From NCBI RefSeq assembly GCF_020889705.1, contig NZ_JACMYP010000023.1, forward strand, positions 1-55,173: a stretch of DNA of 55,173 nt, in the 5' to 3' direction. How positions within the stretch are numbered: position 1 is the first letter of the stretch; every line of letters starts with the position of its first letter. The stretch is from Bradyrhizobium altum (lineage in GTDB: Bacteria > Pseudomonadota > Alphaproteobacteria > Rhizobiales > Xanthobacteraceae). The translations under genes and the position numbers were made by a program. This document shows, in pieces, positions 34,365-42,897 of the stretch. The notes beneath the pieces are model-generated. The model did no database searches, had not been told where the DNA came from, and saw nothing but the letters and a program-made list of their open reading frames with translations.

Positions 34365-35840
34365 ATGATGACTACCGTGAACACCGTCGTCGTCGGCGGA
34401 GGCCAGGCTGGCCTTTCTGTCAGCCACTATTTGAGACAGCTGTCCGTGGACCATGTGGTTCTCGAACAGGCGGACAAGCCAGGCGAAGCCTGGCGGAATC
34501 ACCGCTGGGACTCCTTCGCACTCAACACGCCGCGATGGCAGTCGCGATTGCCGGGGGTTCGCTACGGCGCGGATGATCCGGACGGCTTTATGCCGAGGCT
34601 GGAAATCGTGGCAAATCTGGACGATATGGCGCAACGGCTGCCGATCCGCAGTCGCGCGCGCGTCGTCTCCGTCGCGCGCGATGCCGCCAGTGGCGACTAC
34701 GTTGTGTCGATCGATGACGGCGAGAACATAAGGACACGTAACGTCGTCGTGGCGACGGGCCTTTATCAGACGCCCAAGATTCCGGAGCTCGGCCGCGATC
34801 TAGCTGCAGGCATCCGGCAACTTCACTCCGACGGCTATCGCAATCCCGAGCAGCTTCTGCCAGGCGCCGTATTGGTCGTCGGCAGCGCGCAGTCCGGCGC
34901 ACAAATCACCGAGGAACTCTATGAGTCCGGGCGAAAGGTCTATCTTGCCGTCGGCCGGGCCGGCCGCACCCCACGGCGTTATCGCGGCAAGGACGCGAAC
35001 TGGTGGTTCGCCAGGATGGGACATTACGATCGCACGGTTAGCGAACTGCCGTCGCCGCGTGCAAAATTTGCAGGCAAGCCGCACATCTCAGGCACCAAAG
35101 GTGGCCGCACCATCAACCTGCACCAATTCGCCCGCGATGGCGTTACGCTGCTCGGTCGCCTAGAGGCGATCGACGGCGGCATCATCAAGCTGAAGGGCGA
35201 CCTGCACGACAATCTCGCGGCGGCCGGCCGGGCCGAAGTGGAGTTCGGCAAGGCCGTGGACAGCTATGTCGCCAGCAACGGCATGTCGGCCCCGGCAGAA
35301 ACGCTACCGATCCTGCGTGACGGGTTTGACCAGAGAATTCTAACGGAGCTCGACCTTGCTGCTACCGGCATCACCAACGTGATCTGGGCGACCGGCTACG
35401 CGTTCGACTTTTCGATGGTCGCGCTTCCCGTGACCGATGGCGACGGCTTTCCGATCCAGACGCGCGGGGTGAGCGCCTTTCCTGGATTGTTCTTTATCGG
35501 ACTGCCTTGGCTGCATAACGCCAAATCGGGCCTGATCTTCGGCGTCGGTGAGGACGCCCGCTACATCGCCGATCGAATCGCCGCGCGGTGCGTCGGAGCC
35601 ATAGACCGGCGCGCATGTGCGCACGTCGCGCAAGCGCATACACCATCCGCCCCAAAGAGGTCGCGCGTCACGACAAAATGGGCCGACCGCGCGATGACAT
35701 TGATCTGGTCGTCCGCGCTCTCGCTGATGCTGGACGGCTTCGCGACGTACGCGACCGGGGTCTACCCGACAGCCCAGCACAACCCGCCACAGGCGGATTC
35801 CGCGGTCGTGTCCGCCGACGCGACGCAATCGCGGGAATGA
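34365..35840 (+). CDS. Flavin-containing monooxygenase-like FAD/NAD(P) oxidoreductase
   Basis: A 491-residue protein with AAGGAG six bases before ATG 34365. There are two Rossmann motifs: FAD (VVVGGGQAGLSVSHYL, residues about 8-23) and NAD(P) (VLVVGSAQSGAQITEEL, about 167-183). An ATGYAFDFS segment near the C terminus is typical. It is probably a hydroxylating or Baeyer-Villiger-like enzyme. The last 75 residues contain a hydrophobic stretch (MTLIWSSALSLML) absent from ordinary members, perhaps read-through into a former neighbouring gene. Under the divergent LysR. Confidence 0.85.
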   Translation: MMTTVNTVVVGGGQAGLSVSHYLRQLSVDHVVLEQADKPGEAWRNHRWDSFALNTPRWQSRLPGVRYGADDPDGFMPRLEIVANLDDMAQRLPIRSRARVVSVARDAASGDYVVSIDDGENIRTRNVVVATGLYQTPKIPELGRDLAAGIRQLHSDGYRNPEQLLPGAVLVVGSAQSGAQITEELYESGRKVYLAVGRAGRTPRRYRGKDANWWFARMGHYDRTVSELPSPRAKFAGKPHISGTKGGRTINLHQFARDGVTLLGRLEAIDGGIIKLKGDLHDNLAAAGRAEVEFGKAVDSYVASNGMSAPAETLPILRDGFDQRILTELDLAATGITNVIWATGYAFDFSMVALPVTDGDGFPIQTRGVSAFPGLFFIGLPWLHNAKSGLIFGVGEDARYIADRIAARCVGAIDRRACAHVAQAHTPSAPKRSRVTTKWADRAMTLIWSSALSLMLDGFATYATGVYPTAQHNPPQADSAVVSADATQSRE

Positions 35841-35888
35841 TCTGTCTTGCCATCGCAGACGAATTCTTTTGCATCATTGGAGATCAAG

Positions 35889-36026
35889 ATGAAAAGGACA
35901 TTTGCAACAATCGTGGCCGCTGCTGCCGTGGGTCTTTCCATCGCAGCAAGCCATGCAAGCGACATCACGTCACCGCCATGGGTTGACCACGTACCAACGC
36001 CGCGCGCCAGCTTGATCTGGGCATGA
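35889..36026 (+). pseudogene. Signal-peptide exon of the BamE-like gene, out of frame
   Basis: A 45-codon frame with an ideal ribosome site (GGAG six bases ahead of ATG 35889) encodes a signal peptide (MKRTFATIVAAAAVGLSIAA, cleavage at SHAS). It stops at TGA 36024-36026, which overlaps the next ATG (ATGA). One base shift near 35995 would join it to the following frame through RQLDLG. Confidence 0.55.
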
Positions 36027-36685
36027 CGGTTGATGAGGTGCTTCGCATCATGGGCGAACCGACGAGGACGACGGCGTTTAGCATGGATGGCAGAGCGCAA
36101 CTCAAGCTCGAATTTGCCGGCGCCGTTCCAACCAAAATCGTCCTGGCGGATAGGAAAATCTCGAGCGTCAAGCTCGATGTGTTCCGCCCCGACAAAACTG
36201 ATCTTCCGGCCTTCGGCCGGGCGGCCTGGCCTGGTCTCGCCGAGAGCGCGGTGCGGCAGGTGCTTGGCGTGCCAACCGAAAATCGTCACTACAATCTGTT
36301 CGGCATCAACGTCGATCAATGGATATTCATGCGTGACGGCCGAGCCGATCTCAGTGTGTTTTTAAGAGCGGGGCGCGTGATCGCGCGGGGAACCGGGCGG
36401 GAGGTCCCGGGCGATCTCCTTCGCGTCGAATTGCCGTCACCGCCGAAGGCTGAGAGCCCGACACTTGCGCCGCGCTTGGGGATGACAACAAACGACATCG
36501 AGGAGCTTTATGGCGCCCCGCACTACCGGGTCGACTACGTCTTCAACGGGCAACCGTCGTTGCACGCGGTCTACAAGGTCGGCGAAAAGGGACCGTTCAT
36601 CGCGGTAACGTTCGTGGACGGTGTCGTGACGGAACTCGAAGATCTCGGAACGGTGCTGAACGACCCGGTCTTCCAGGGCCGATAG
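36023..36685 (+). CDS. BamE/SmpA-like repeat protein, lacking its signal peptide
   Basis: 220 residues from ATG 36023. Three related segments can be seen: LGMTVDEVLRIMGEP (the LG lies just before the ATG), AAWPGLAESAVRQVLGVPTE (about 68-86) and LGMTTNDIEELYGAPHYRVD (about 152-171). These are SmpA/OmlA-type motifs of envelope proteins. As read it would be cytoplasmic; the signal peptide lies in the overlapping upstream frame. It is either a frameshifted gene or a rare coupled arrangement. It lies between the monooxygenase and the AhpD-like gene. Confidence 0.6.
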   Translation: MTVDEVLRIMGEPTRTTAFSMDGRAQLKLEFAGAVPTKIVLADRKISSVKLDVFRPDKTDLPAFGRAAWPGLAESAVRQVLGVPTENRHYNLFGINVDQWIFMRDGRADLSVFLRAGRVIARGTGREVPGDLLRVELPSPPKAESPTLAPRLGMTTNDIEELYGAPHYRVDYVFNGQPSLHAVYKVGEKGPFIAVTFVDGVVTELEDLGTVLNDPVFQGR

Positions 36686-36765
36686 TGCTGATACGATCGA
36701 CATGTCGGCGCTCGTCATGTCGCACAAACAAGTTCAAGAGAGCAGCAGACACTATGGAGGTTACA

Positions 36766-37107
36766 ATGGCCATGCTTGATTGGAATGACTATCGAAGCCA
36801 GATCCTCGCCCGCGTTGGCGAGATCGGCAAGCTCAGCCCGGATACCGTAAAGGGCTACATGGCGCTTGGCGGTGCCGGGGCCAAGACTGGACACCTTGAC
36901 GGCAAGGTCCGCGAGTTGATCGCGCTTGCGGTAGCGATCACATTGCGCTGCGACGGCTGCATCGCCGTTCACACCGCAGCGGCGAAGAAGCACGGCGCCA
37001 CCAAGGGTGAGATCACCGAGGCGCTGGGGGTTGGCATTAGCGTCAACGCCGGCGCGGCCTTGGTGTACTCGACCCGCACGATCGACGCGTTTGATGCGGC
37101 AGCCTGA
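36766..37107 (+). CDS. AhpD-like/carboxymuconolactone decarboxylase-family protein
   Basis: A 113-residue helical protein. ATG 36766 has GGAGG five bases ahead. The catalytic CxxC with its histidine is present (Cys62, Cys65, His69 in RCDGCIAVHT), as in AhpD peroxidase-reductase partners. It probably works as a thiol-dependent peroxidase or disulfide reductase against oxidative stress. It follows the BamE-like gene by 80 bp, downstream of the flavin monooxygenase. Confidence 0.88.
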   Translation: MAMLDWNDYRSQILARVGEIGKLSPDTVKGYMALGGAGAKTGHLDGKVRELIALAVAITLRCDGCIAVHTAAAKKHGATKGEITEALGVGISVNAGAALVYSTRTIDAFDAAA

Positions 37108-37705
37108 CACGCTCGCGGCCAGAACGGTCGCGTCTCGTCGACCCGCGATTCACGGCCGCAAACCCTCTGAACCACTTCTGACATTGTCGGCAACGTTGAA
37201 ATGTCCGACTTGGGTCATGAGCGTCGCCCTCTGCGATAGACGCCGGCTTATCGATTTCCGCTATGCCCCGTTAGCGAGCGAAGATGCGTGGCGGTGCAAT
37301 ATGTCGCGAAGGGCCACCAGGGGACATCGGCTCAGGAACAAATTCGGCGCCGTGGTTCGCGATGTCGTGAATGCGTTTCTCGGGGCTTGGTATCGGCGAA
37401 ACAATCGCCCGCCGGCCGGGACGAGTTTCCAAAGCCTCGAAATTATCCAAGAGCAGATCGGGCGTACTGTGGCTGTGTGATTTCGCCATCGGTCGATCAC
37501 TGTCGGTGCTGATCAAGATACTTTCCCGAATGGGCTGCCTATCTCCATTGCAGGTGCTGCGAAAAAATTGGGCTGTCGTCCGGTGCCCCGAGGACGAATA
37601 ATATCGTTGGTGCGGGCGCGCTTGTGAACCATTTCACTGCACCGTCGTGCCTGCCCCGCGATACTGCCTGGCGTATTGAATGGAAGTATTTGCAGGAGGA
37701 TTGTC
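37108..37705. other. Intergenic stretch
   Basis: About 600 bp with no frame that resembles a protein. It includes an AT-richer patch near 37560-37610. No RNA gene or terminator recognised. Confidence 0.45.
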
Positions 37706-37894
37706 ATGAAGATTGCAATTCCCGCAATTCCCCAGTCTGCGATTCGATCCCTACTGCCTATCGGTAACCACGGCGGCTTGATCACCGTCGGATACGTGGT
37801 TTTGGCGCTCATCGCGATCGCCGCGATCTACTTGGCAGCGGGGCAGCCGAGCGTCACCCAAGCTGAGCTCGCGATTGCAACGGCATTACCGTGA
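37706..37894 (+). CDS. Small single-helix membrane protein
   Basis: A 62-residue protein with GGAGG well placed before ATG 37706 and one strong transmembrane helix (ITVGYVVLALIAIAAIYLAA). It overlaps the next small gene by four bases (GTGA), implying coupled translation and perhaps a two-part membrane complex. No family recognised. Confidence 0.65.
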   Translation: MKIAIPAIPQSAIRSLLPIGNHGGLITVGYVVLALIAIAAIYLAAGQPSVTQAELAIATALP

Positions 37895-38040
37895 CCAATG
37901 ATCGCCTGCGACTGACCACGTGGTGCCTTGTTGTATCCGTGATCACGGCGGTATGCATATGGACCTTGATCGGCTCCCCTGAAAACCGAAACGAACGCTA
38001 CTGGCACCATTTGTCGTCGGAAATGGCCGCACGCAACTAA
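37891..38040 (+). CDS. Very small membrane protein, coupled to the previous gene
   Basis: A 49-residue product from GTG 37891, overlapping the previous stop. One transmembrane helix (WCLVVSVITAVCIWTLI) is followed by a polar tail (ENRNERYWHHLSSEM). It ends at TAA directly against the inverted copy of the dispersed repeat. No family recognised. Confidence 0.5.
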   Translation: MTNDRLRLTTWCLVVSVITAVCIWTLIGSPENRNERYWHHLSSEMAARN

Positions 38041-38135
38041 AGCGTTTTCGAGCGAAGTGAATGCCGCTCCGCGTGAAGAAACGCGTCCAACGAGGATCTA
38101 GAGCCTCCGTTCCGATTCCGTCGAACGGAAATAGC
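38041..38135 (-). repeat. Dispersed intergenic repeat, copy C (inverted)
   Basis: Starts AGCGTTTTCGAGCGAAGTG, then GAAGAAACGCGTC: the reverse complement of the block at 17628-17681. It ends with a TTCCGATTCCG/CGGAA hairpin corresponding to the 5' palindrome of copy B. It begins at the base after a stop codon, as copy B does. Confidence 0.75.
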
Positions 38136-38227
38136 TCGGTGGCATGAGCCGGTGAAGACACATAGTGGTCCGCGATGGACGGGCCGCCAAAGCTCTTTCG
38201 CTCAAGATGATTGTGGAGACGATTGCC

Positions 38228-38626
38228 ATGCTTGAACAGATTGCTCGCGTGCTCCTATGGCTTTCCGTGGGTGAAATTGCCGCTAGGTCTGGCTTGTGGC
38301 CACTGCCCGCCCCTGTCACCGGCCTCATACTGCTCTATGCCGAACTCGCGGTTCGGGGGCGGTTGCCCGATGATCTGGGTATCCTTGCGGATCGCCTGCT
38401 TCAGTTTCTGGGCATGTTGTTTGTACCGGCAGGCGTCGGCGTGATCGCCTATCTGGATGTGTTCAAGACCGAAGCAACGCCAATTTTGGCCGCGGTGATT
38501 GGCGGCACCGCCATTACTCTTTTTGTCACGATGGTCGTTGTGAACCTGCTCGGTCGAACGATTGCAAAGAGTCGAGAGCCTGGATCCGAATGCGTCGAGG
38601 GAGCAGAACGCGATGTCAACGCTTGA
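38228..38626 (+). CDS. CidA/LrgA-family holin-like protein
   Basis: A 132-residue, four-helix membrane protein from ATG 38228, with GGAG nine bases ahead. It has the family layout: a first helix (IARVLLWLSVGEIAAR), PAPVTGLILLYAELAVRGRL, then DRLLQFLGMLFVPAGVGVIAY. CidA/LrgA proteins act as holin-like pores or, in other settings, with LrgB as carriers for small acids. The gene overlaps lrgB-like by 14 bp. Confidence 0.88.
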   Translation: MLEQIARVLLWLSVGEIAARSGLWPLPAPVTGLILLYAELAVRGRLPDDLGILADRLLQFLGMLFVPAGVGVIAYLDVFKTEATPILAAVIGGTAITLFVTMVVVNLLGRTIAKSREPGSECVEGAERDVNA

Positions 38627-39335
38627 TCTGACAAGTCTGACCTGGATCAGCCTGGCCGACCAACCGATCCTGGAGACAGGTGCGACCGTATTCGCGTTCT
38701 TGGCAGCAACTCGCATATCGCGGCTCGGCGGCAATCACCCATTGCTCAACCCGACCCTTCTGGCGATCATCCTTATTTCGCTCGGCCTCGAAGCGACACA
38801 TATCCCTTACAAGACGTATTTGCGCGGCGCTGACCCGATAAACTTCATGTTGGGGCCCGCAGTCGTTCTGTTGGCCGTACCGCTATTTCGTCAGCGGACC
38901 GTCATCCGCGCTTCCGCACGGTTGATCGCGGTCGGATTGGGTGTCGGATTGCCTGTTGGGGTCCTGAGCGCAGTCGGCATTGCGTGGACGATGGGGGCAA
39001 GCTCGCAAACCATCCTCTCCTTGGCGCCCAAGTCGGTCACCGCCGGAATTGCGGTCGGCATTTCCGAGCAGATTGGTGGCCTGCAAACGCTGACGATCGT
39101 GCTTGTGATCATGACCGGCATTACCGGAGCCGTCCTCGGCCCCCTTGTCGCGCGCCTTGCCCGTGTTGACGATCCGCGTGTCGTTGGCCTGACCATGGGC
39201 ATTGCCTCCCACGGAATCGGAACCGCGCGGGCACTCCAGATCAGCGAGGTCGCTGGTGCCTTTTCCGGCCTCGGGATGGGCTTGAATGGCGTGCTCACGG
39301 CCATCCTTCTTCCATTGATCTTTCGGCTGTTCTGA
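38613..39335 (+). CDS. LrgB/CidB-family membrane protein
   Basis: A 240-residue polytopic protein from ATG 38613 with GGGAG ahead. The LrgB core is clear: KSVTAGIAVGISEQIGG, then MGIASHGIGTARALQIS. It forms a functional unit with the overlapping LrgA-like gene. The LytSR regulators that often control this pair are not present. Confidence 0.9.
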   Translation: MSTLDLTSLTWISLADQPILETGATVFAFLAATRISRLGGNHPLLNPTLLAIILISLGLEATHIPYKTYLRGADPINFMLGPAVVLLAVPLFRQRTVIRASARLIAVGLGVGLPVGVLSAVGIAWTMGASSQTILSLAPKSVTAGIAVGISEQIGGLQTLTIVLVIMTGITGAVLGPLVARLARVDDPRVVGLTMGIASHGIGTARALQISEVAGAFSGLGMGLNGVLTAILLPLIFRLF

Positions 39336-39654
39336 ATTGTCGACTAACGACTGGGATAGACGCCAATATATCCGACGCAGTCGTTTTTCTGTTGTTGAGT
39401 TGGGACTGGCTCCTGCAATACTAAGTACCGCCTGAAGGGGCGACTTCTGCTGTGGGTCACGAGCGCCGATTTGACCCGGTGCCGATCACGTCGGGATTGC
39501 CCCTGACAGCCGACGTCGAGACAAGTGTCGGAGGCGGTCGAAAAGGGCCAACAACGGACTCATGCACTGCAGTAAATGCACATGGTTATTCGACACGCGG
39601 CACAAAACACGTTAGTTTTCCAACGCTCGGAGCTTTCCAGGATTGGAGAGTTGC
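39336..39654. other. Intergenic stretch before tctC-like gene
   Basis: 320 bp without a coding signal. A short piece (39493-39515, GGATTGCCCC-TGACAGCCGA) resembles the middle of the 90-bp repeat found at 40681 and 41411. Confidence 0.4.
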
Positions 39655-40635
39655 ATGATAGGGCGCCGTTTTGTGTTGCTGGCGGGTGCCGGAGCGGCGA
39701 TCTGGTCGGTTGCGGCAGTAGCGCAACCTTATCCGGCGCGGCCCATCACCATCGTGGTGCCCTACGCAGCCGGGGGCGTATTCGACACGATAGCCCGGAT
39801 CATCGGAGCACGCATGGGCGAACTGCTCGGCCAGCCAGTGATCGTGGAGAACGTGGCCGGCCCCGGGGGCATAATCGGTGCCCAACGCGTGATCAATGCC
39901 AGGCCTGACGGCTATACGGTGCTGCTCGGGACTGTTGGCAGCCACGCCTACAATCAATCGATATACCGAAAGCGGCGCTATGATGCGGTGAGCGACTTCA
40001 CCCCTGTCACGCTCTTCTCTGACCAGCCGATGGTGCTCGAAGGCCGCAAAGATCTGCCGGCCAACAACCTTGCGGAGTTTATCGCGCTGCTCAAGCAGAA
40101 CGGCTCGAAGATGCAATATGGCTCTGCAGGTGTTGGATCGACTACGCATCTTGCTTGCGCGCTGCTCAATGCAAGGATCGGCATCGACGTGACCCACGTT
40201 CCTTATCGGGGTGGCGGACCGGCCGCGAACGACCTGATCGGCGGCCACATTGACTATATGTGCAGCAACATGGGTGCCTTTGTGGCGCGTGCCGCCGCAA
40301 AGCAATCGAAGCCCCTCGCGCTGTTGTCGCGCGAGCGAACGCCGCTGATGCCAGAACTTGCGACGGCGCAGGAGCAGGGTATCGGCGACTGCGACGTCGT
40401 TACATGGACAGCTTTCTTCCTGCCGAAAGGCGCGGCGCAGGACATTGTAGCCACGCTGAACGAGGCAACTCACGCCGTAATGGACACGCCTGCGATCAAG
40501 TCCCGATTTAGCGCCATCGGCGTGGTCGGCGTTGCACCTGAGCGGCGCGGGCCCGAATACCTTGCCAAATATGTGGTTGAAGAGATCGCCCGCTGGGAGG
40601 GTCCGATCAAGGCTGCCGGTTTGCAGGTGGACTGA
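39655..40635 (+). CDS. TctC/Bug-family tripartite tricarboxylate binding protein
   Basis: A 326-residue secreted binding protein from ATG 39655 (GGAG seven bases ahead; a TTG lies 12 bases upstream). After a signal peptide (to AVAQ) come the Bug-family marks YPARPITIVVPYAAGGVFD, VENVAGPGGIIGAQ, YGSAGVGSTTHLA and THVPYRGGGPAANDLIGG. These proteins bind carboxylates in the periplasm for TctAB permeases or signal systems. No TctA/B is adjacent, the usual orphan situation. Confidence 0.92.
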   Translation: MIGRRFVLLAGAGAAIWSVAAVAQPYPARPITIVVPYAAGGVFDTIARIIGARMGELLGQPVIVENVAGPGGIIGAQRVINARPDGYTVLLGTVGSHAYNQSIYRKRRYDAVSDFTPVTLFSDQPMVLEGRKDLPANNLAEFIALLKQNGSKMQYGSAGVGSTTHLACALLNARIGIDVTHVPYRGGGPAANDLIGGHIDYMCSNMGAFVARAAAKQSKPLALLSRERTPLMPELATAQEQGIGDCDVVTWTAFFLPKGAAQDIVATLNEATHAVMDTPAIKSRFSAIGVVGVAPERRGPEYLAKYVVEEIARWEGPIKAAGLQVD

Positions 40636-40680
40636 TGTTGGCTGCTGCGCATCTGCGCGCACGCGGGTTGGTAGTTATGG

Positions 40681-40770
40681 GTCATTTGCGTCGGTTTTGC
40701 CGTTGCTCAAATGGGCCCGGATTGCCCTCGACAGCCGACAAGCCGACGAACGCTGTATTTCGTCGGGATG
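40681..40770 (+). repeat. 90-bp direct repeat, copy 1
   Basis: Matches 41411-41500 with only two mismatches in 90 bases. Contains TTTGCGTCGGTTTTGCCGTT and CGAACGCTGTATTTCGTCGG. The two copies bracket the orphan gene at 40807-41307. Confidence 0.9.
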
Positions 40771-40806
40771 CGCCACAAGCCGACTTTGGGGGCTTCGAGT
40801 AGCGTC

Positions 40807-41307
40807 TTAGAATTTGGCTGCAATCCATCCGACAACAAAAAGGCCTGCGGCGACGCATAAAGCAATCAGTGCGCGTTTAGCCCATCGGACATTATCTGCA
40901 CGCGCTCTGCCTTCAACTTCACGCCGTTGTGCTTGGGCATTGGCCTCGATTTGATCCTTCCAATCCCTCCACTCTTGCAAGCCTTCGGCGCGAAACCTTT
41001 TCCCTTCAGGCGTCCAGCGCCCAAGACGGGCACTGAGGCGATCCATCAAGCCAAACGCCGCGAGAGCGAGAACTGCCTCTTCACCAGCCGATTGCGCAAG
41101 CGTGTCCACTCCATCGTCGTCCCGAACAGGGCCATTTTCATATCGATCGAAACAACGATCGACCATCTCGACGAGAGCGCCAAGCAGTACCCGTTCGGGC
41201 ACGGTACTTGATAGCAACTGGCCCAGAAACTCTTCATCGAAGTAGACGGGATACTGGACGCTCATTTTCTCGATTGCATCCAGAAGACACTTCTTTCGAT
41301 CAGCCAT
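40807..41307 (-). CDS. Tail-anchored orphan protein between direct repeats
   Basis: A 166-residue protein from ATG 41307. A soluble helical N-terminal part (DRKKCLLDAIEKMSVQYPVY, PERVLLGALVEMVDRCFDRY) and a charged coil (WRDWKDQIEANAQAQRREVE) are followed by a single C-terminal membrane helix (ALIALCVAAGLFVVGWIAA). No family recognised. It is enclosed by two nearly identical 90-bp repeats in the same orientation, so it may be a small cassette acquired or duplicated as a unit. Confidence 0.6.
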   Translation of the reverse strand: MADRKKCLLDAIEKMSVQYPVYFDEEFLGQLLSSTVPERVLLGALVEMVDRCFDRYENGPVRDDDGVDTLAQSAGEEAVLALAAFGLMDRLSARLGRWTPEGKRFRAEGLQEWRDWKDQIEANAQAQRREVEGRARADNVRWAKRALIALCVAAGLFVVGWIAAKF

Positions 41308-41410
41308 GGTCGTTGAGAGGGCTCTAACGGGATAAGGAAACGAGCAACCAGAGGTAATAGTGGAGAGTGCTTTCGCCACCGTAAAGAGTATTGGTTGACG
41401 TTCGCTTCGG

Positions 41411-41500
41411 GTTATTTGCGTCGGTTTTGCCGTTGCTCAAATGGGTCCGGATTGCCCTCGACAGCCGACAAGCCGACGAACGCTGTATTTCGTCGGGATG
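41411..41500 (+). repeat. 90-bp direct repeat, copy 2
   Basis: Second copy, offset exactly 730 bp from the first; mismatches at two positions only. Confidence 0.9.
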
Positions 41501-42083
41501 GGCCATAAGGAGACCTCGATCGATTTGCGTGCCGCAGCGAACGCCCCGGCAACCTGCCGGGCTTGTACACAGCGGCGGCGGAACACGTGGAAAAAGCCGA
41601 AGCTCCCACGATTGTGAATCCCTTCTCTGCGTCGGCAGGCGGAATGGCGGACGGGAGTCATCTCGATGCTGATGATGAAATAACGGTGACACGTGTTGTC
41701 GCCCGACCGGGCGAATAGTACGGCGGCCAACTGCATCTTGCGTCACCCACAAATCAAGAGGGCGGTCAGAAATCGTATACGATCGTAATCACAGTCGGAA
41801 ACGACCGGCACGTCGTAGACGTTGCGCAGGGATAGTGGGCAGGGTCGCGAGCCGATGCGTGCGTTGACCGTTCTGTCTGCGATCACGCTCGCAAGTGGAC
41901 AACTTCAGCGTTTGCCTACTACTCCGCACCTTCCTAGCGCTCTATTGTGCCGCGAGGCACGGCGCCTTCCGCGATGAAGAGAATTTTCGTCGATGCAAAC
42001 GTCAGATGGAATCCTATCATGCGGAGTGGCGTTGGTGAGCACTGCGCCGCCGCCGTAAGCCAGATAATGCATCCGTTCCATGT
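41501..42083. other. Intergenic stretch
   Basis: About 580 bp. A plus-strand frame from 41563 (LYTAAAEHVEKAEAPTIVNP, ending RVVARPGE-stop at 41720) is the only hint of coding; it lacks a ribosome site and a family. The rest is blank. Confidence 0.35.
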
Positions 42084-42665
42084 TCAGGTGATCCCTTTCT
42101 CGCCGCGGGATGTCGCTGCGAGCAGCTCGATGAGTTGTTGCGTCGTGCCAGTCTCGCCCAGCCTCGGAAAGATCCGCATGATGCTGTTGTCGTGAGCGTC
42201 CGCATTTAGATCGGTCATGGCATCGACGGCGAGAGCGACATTGAATCCGATTTCGTGAGCTTGGCGCGCCGTCGACTCGACACCGGCGCTGGTGACAACA
42301 CCGGTGATGACGACTTGCGTGACGCCGCACTGCCGGAGATATTTCTCGAGGCCGGTGTTGGTGAAGGCGCCCCAGGTGCGCTTTGTAATGATATGGTCGC
42401 TGCGTCGCCGGTTGAGCTCAGGGATGAGATCAGTCCAGTTGGTGGGCAGGTCATGGAGAAAGAATGATTGCTCGGTGCGGCCGGGCGCGCCGCCGTCGGC
42501 GTTGATGAGGACGACCGGCAGCGTGCGTTTGCGAAAGGCCTCCGTCAATGCGACGGCATTGTTCACGACACGGCCCATCGGATGCGCCGTCGGGAGGCCG
42601 ACAGTGCCCTTCTGCAAGTCGACGACCAGCAGGGCGGTCTTCGCGTCAAGCGTACCTATCGTCAT
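42084..42665 (-). CDS. Isochorismatase-like hydrolase, no catalytic Cys
   Basis: A 193-residue isochorismatase-fold protein from ATG 42665. The catalytic Asp16 (LVVDLQKG) and Lys95 (TKRTWGAF) are in place, but the nucleophile position in the TGVVTSxxVEST loop is Gly128 instead of Cys. Cys-dependent amidase (nicotinamidase-type) chemistry is therefore unlikely; isochorismatases with Gly here hydrolyse vinyl ethers by acid catalysis (family knowledge). Stand-alone gene. Confidence 0.85.
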   Translation of the reverse strand: MTIGTLDAKTALLVVDLQKGTVGLPTAHPMGRVVNNAVALTEAFRKRTLPVVLINADGGAPGRTEQSFFLHDLPTNWTDLIPELNRRRSDHIITKRTWGAFTNTGLEKYLRQCGVTQVVITGVVTSAGVESTARQAHEIGFNVALAVDAMTDLNADAHDNSIMRIFPRLGETGTTQQLIELLAATSRGEKGIT

Positions 42666-42897
42666 GTCCTGTTTTCCATCCAACTGAGGCGTATGCCGGC
42701 CGCGACCTGCCCTGTCTTCGGTCGACAAGGCGATGAGCAGGCTCATTGAAACCGCAAGCTGCGCCTATTCCCGCGGCGCAGGCTTGGTTTGAATCCCGCG
42801 ACGCAACCAATCGTGCCGCGCCGCAAGGACGTGTCAGTATCCCCAGCGCTAAGGCTATCGCCACTGAGCACCATGAGTTACGGTTTCATGCGCGTCG

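Noticed and set aside
41324..41752. A minus-strand gene running over the second 90-bp repeat
   Set aside because: Its residues are low-complexity and it would be a read-through of the repeat with no start signal.
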